From CAZJOD01 sp964547525 (GTDB lineage Bacteria; Bacillota; Clostridia; JAAYHZ01), in NCBI GenBank assembly GCA_964547525.1, contig CAZJOD010000204.1, positions 1-5,866 of the forward strand: a stretch of DNA of 5,866 bases, in the 5' to 3' direction. Position numbers and translations under genes: made by a program. This document shows positions 5,856 through 5,866 of the stretch, piece after piece. The number at the start of each line of letters is the position of its first letter. Positions within the stretch are counted from its first letter, which is position 1. Below the pieces are notes generated by a model. That model was not told where the DNA came from, did no database searches, and saw only the letters and a list, made by a program, of their open reading frames with translations.

Positions 5856-5866
5856 GAATTTAGCCT
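5856..5866 (+). repeat. Possible start of a third copy of the 118-bp repeat, cut by the window edge
   Basis: GAATTTAGCCT, preceded by ATA, matches the sequence that opens copies A (GAGTTTAGCCTA) and B (ATAGAATTTTGCCTA). Only 11 bases are visible, so this is suggestive only. Confidence 0.3.

Noticed and set aside
5687..5866. Insertion sequence ends or MITE with inverted termini
   Set aside because: The repeated motifs are direct, not inverted, and no target-site duplication could be identified.

Overview
The window looks like an accessory stretch of a low-GC Gram-positive chromosome, most likely a clostridial (Lachnospiraceae-like) Firmicute. The reasons are the AT-rich sequence, purine-rich Shine-Dalgarno sites close to the starts, a consensus sigma-A promoter and a tyrosine T-box leader in front of tyrS. 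The taxonomic call is an inference from style, not from a match.

Layout, left to right. Bases 73-1476 (+) encode an AT-rich protein with a HEPN-type RNase motif (RNAIAH), which may act in phage defence. Bases 1585-1956 (+) are a dead GNAT acetyltransferase gene with an in-frame stop and an internal deletion near the 3' end, followed by a strong hairpin/T-tract terminator (1996-2044). Bases 2365-3168 (+) encode a P-loop (AAA_33/zeta-like) kinase fused to a cysteine-rich DUF3795 module. Just downstream, a 34-codon ORF runs into a structured non-coding stretch (about 3256-3545) that resembles the 5' domain I of a group II intron without its body. Bases 3880-5121 (-) encode tyrosyl-tRNA synthetase, read from a perfect promoter (5461-5433) through a T-box leader (5426-5148) with a UAC specifier and an intrinsic terminator.

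Repeats give the window its structure. A 118-bp element at 3713-3830 recurs in direct orientation at 5684-5800 (about 88% identical), so the tyrS transcription unit sits between two copies. The 49-bp terminator behind the GNAT pseudogene recurs at 5801-5849, directly after the second copy, with pairing-preserving substitutions. The motif that opens the 118-bp element appears again at the last bases of the window, so another copy may begin there.

Functionally, only tyrS and its leader form a coherent regulated unit: uncharged tRNA-Tyr should raise TyrRS expression. The left half looks like a collection of independent cargo or defence genes, some decayed or rearranged, between short repeats. 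I found no complete transposase, integrase, CRISPR array, tRNA or rRNA.
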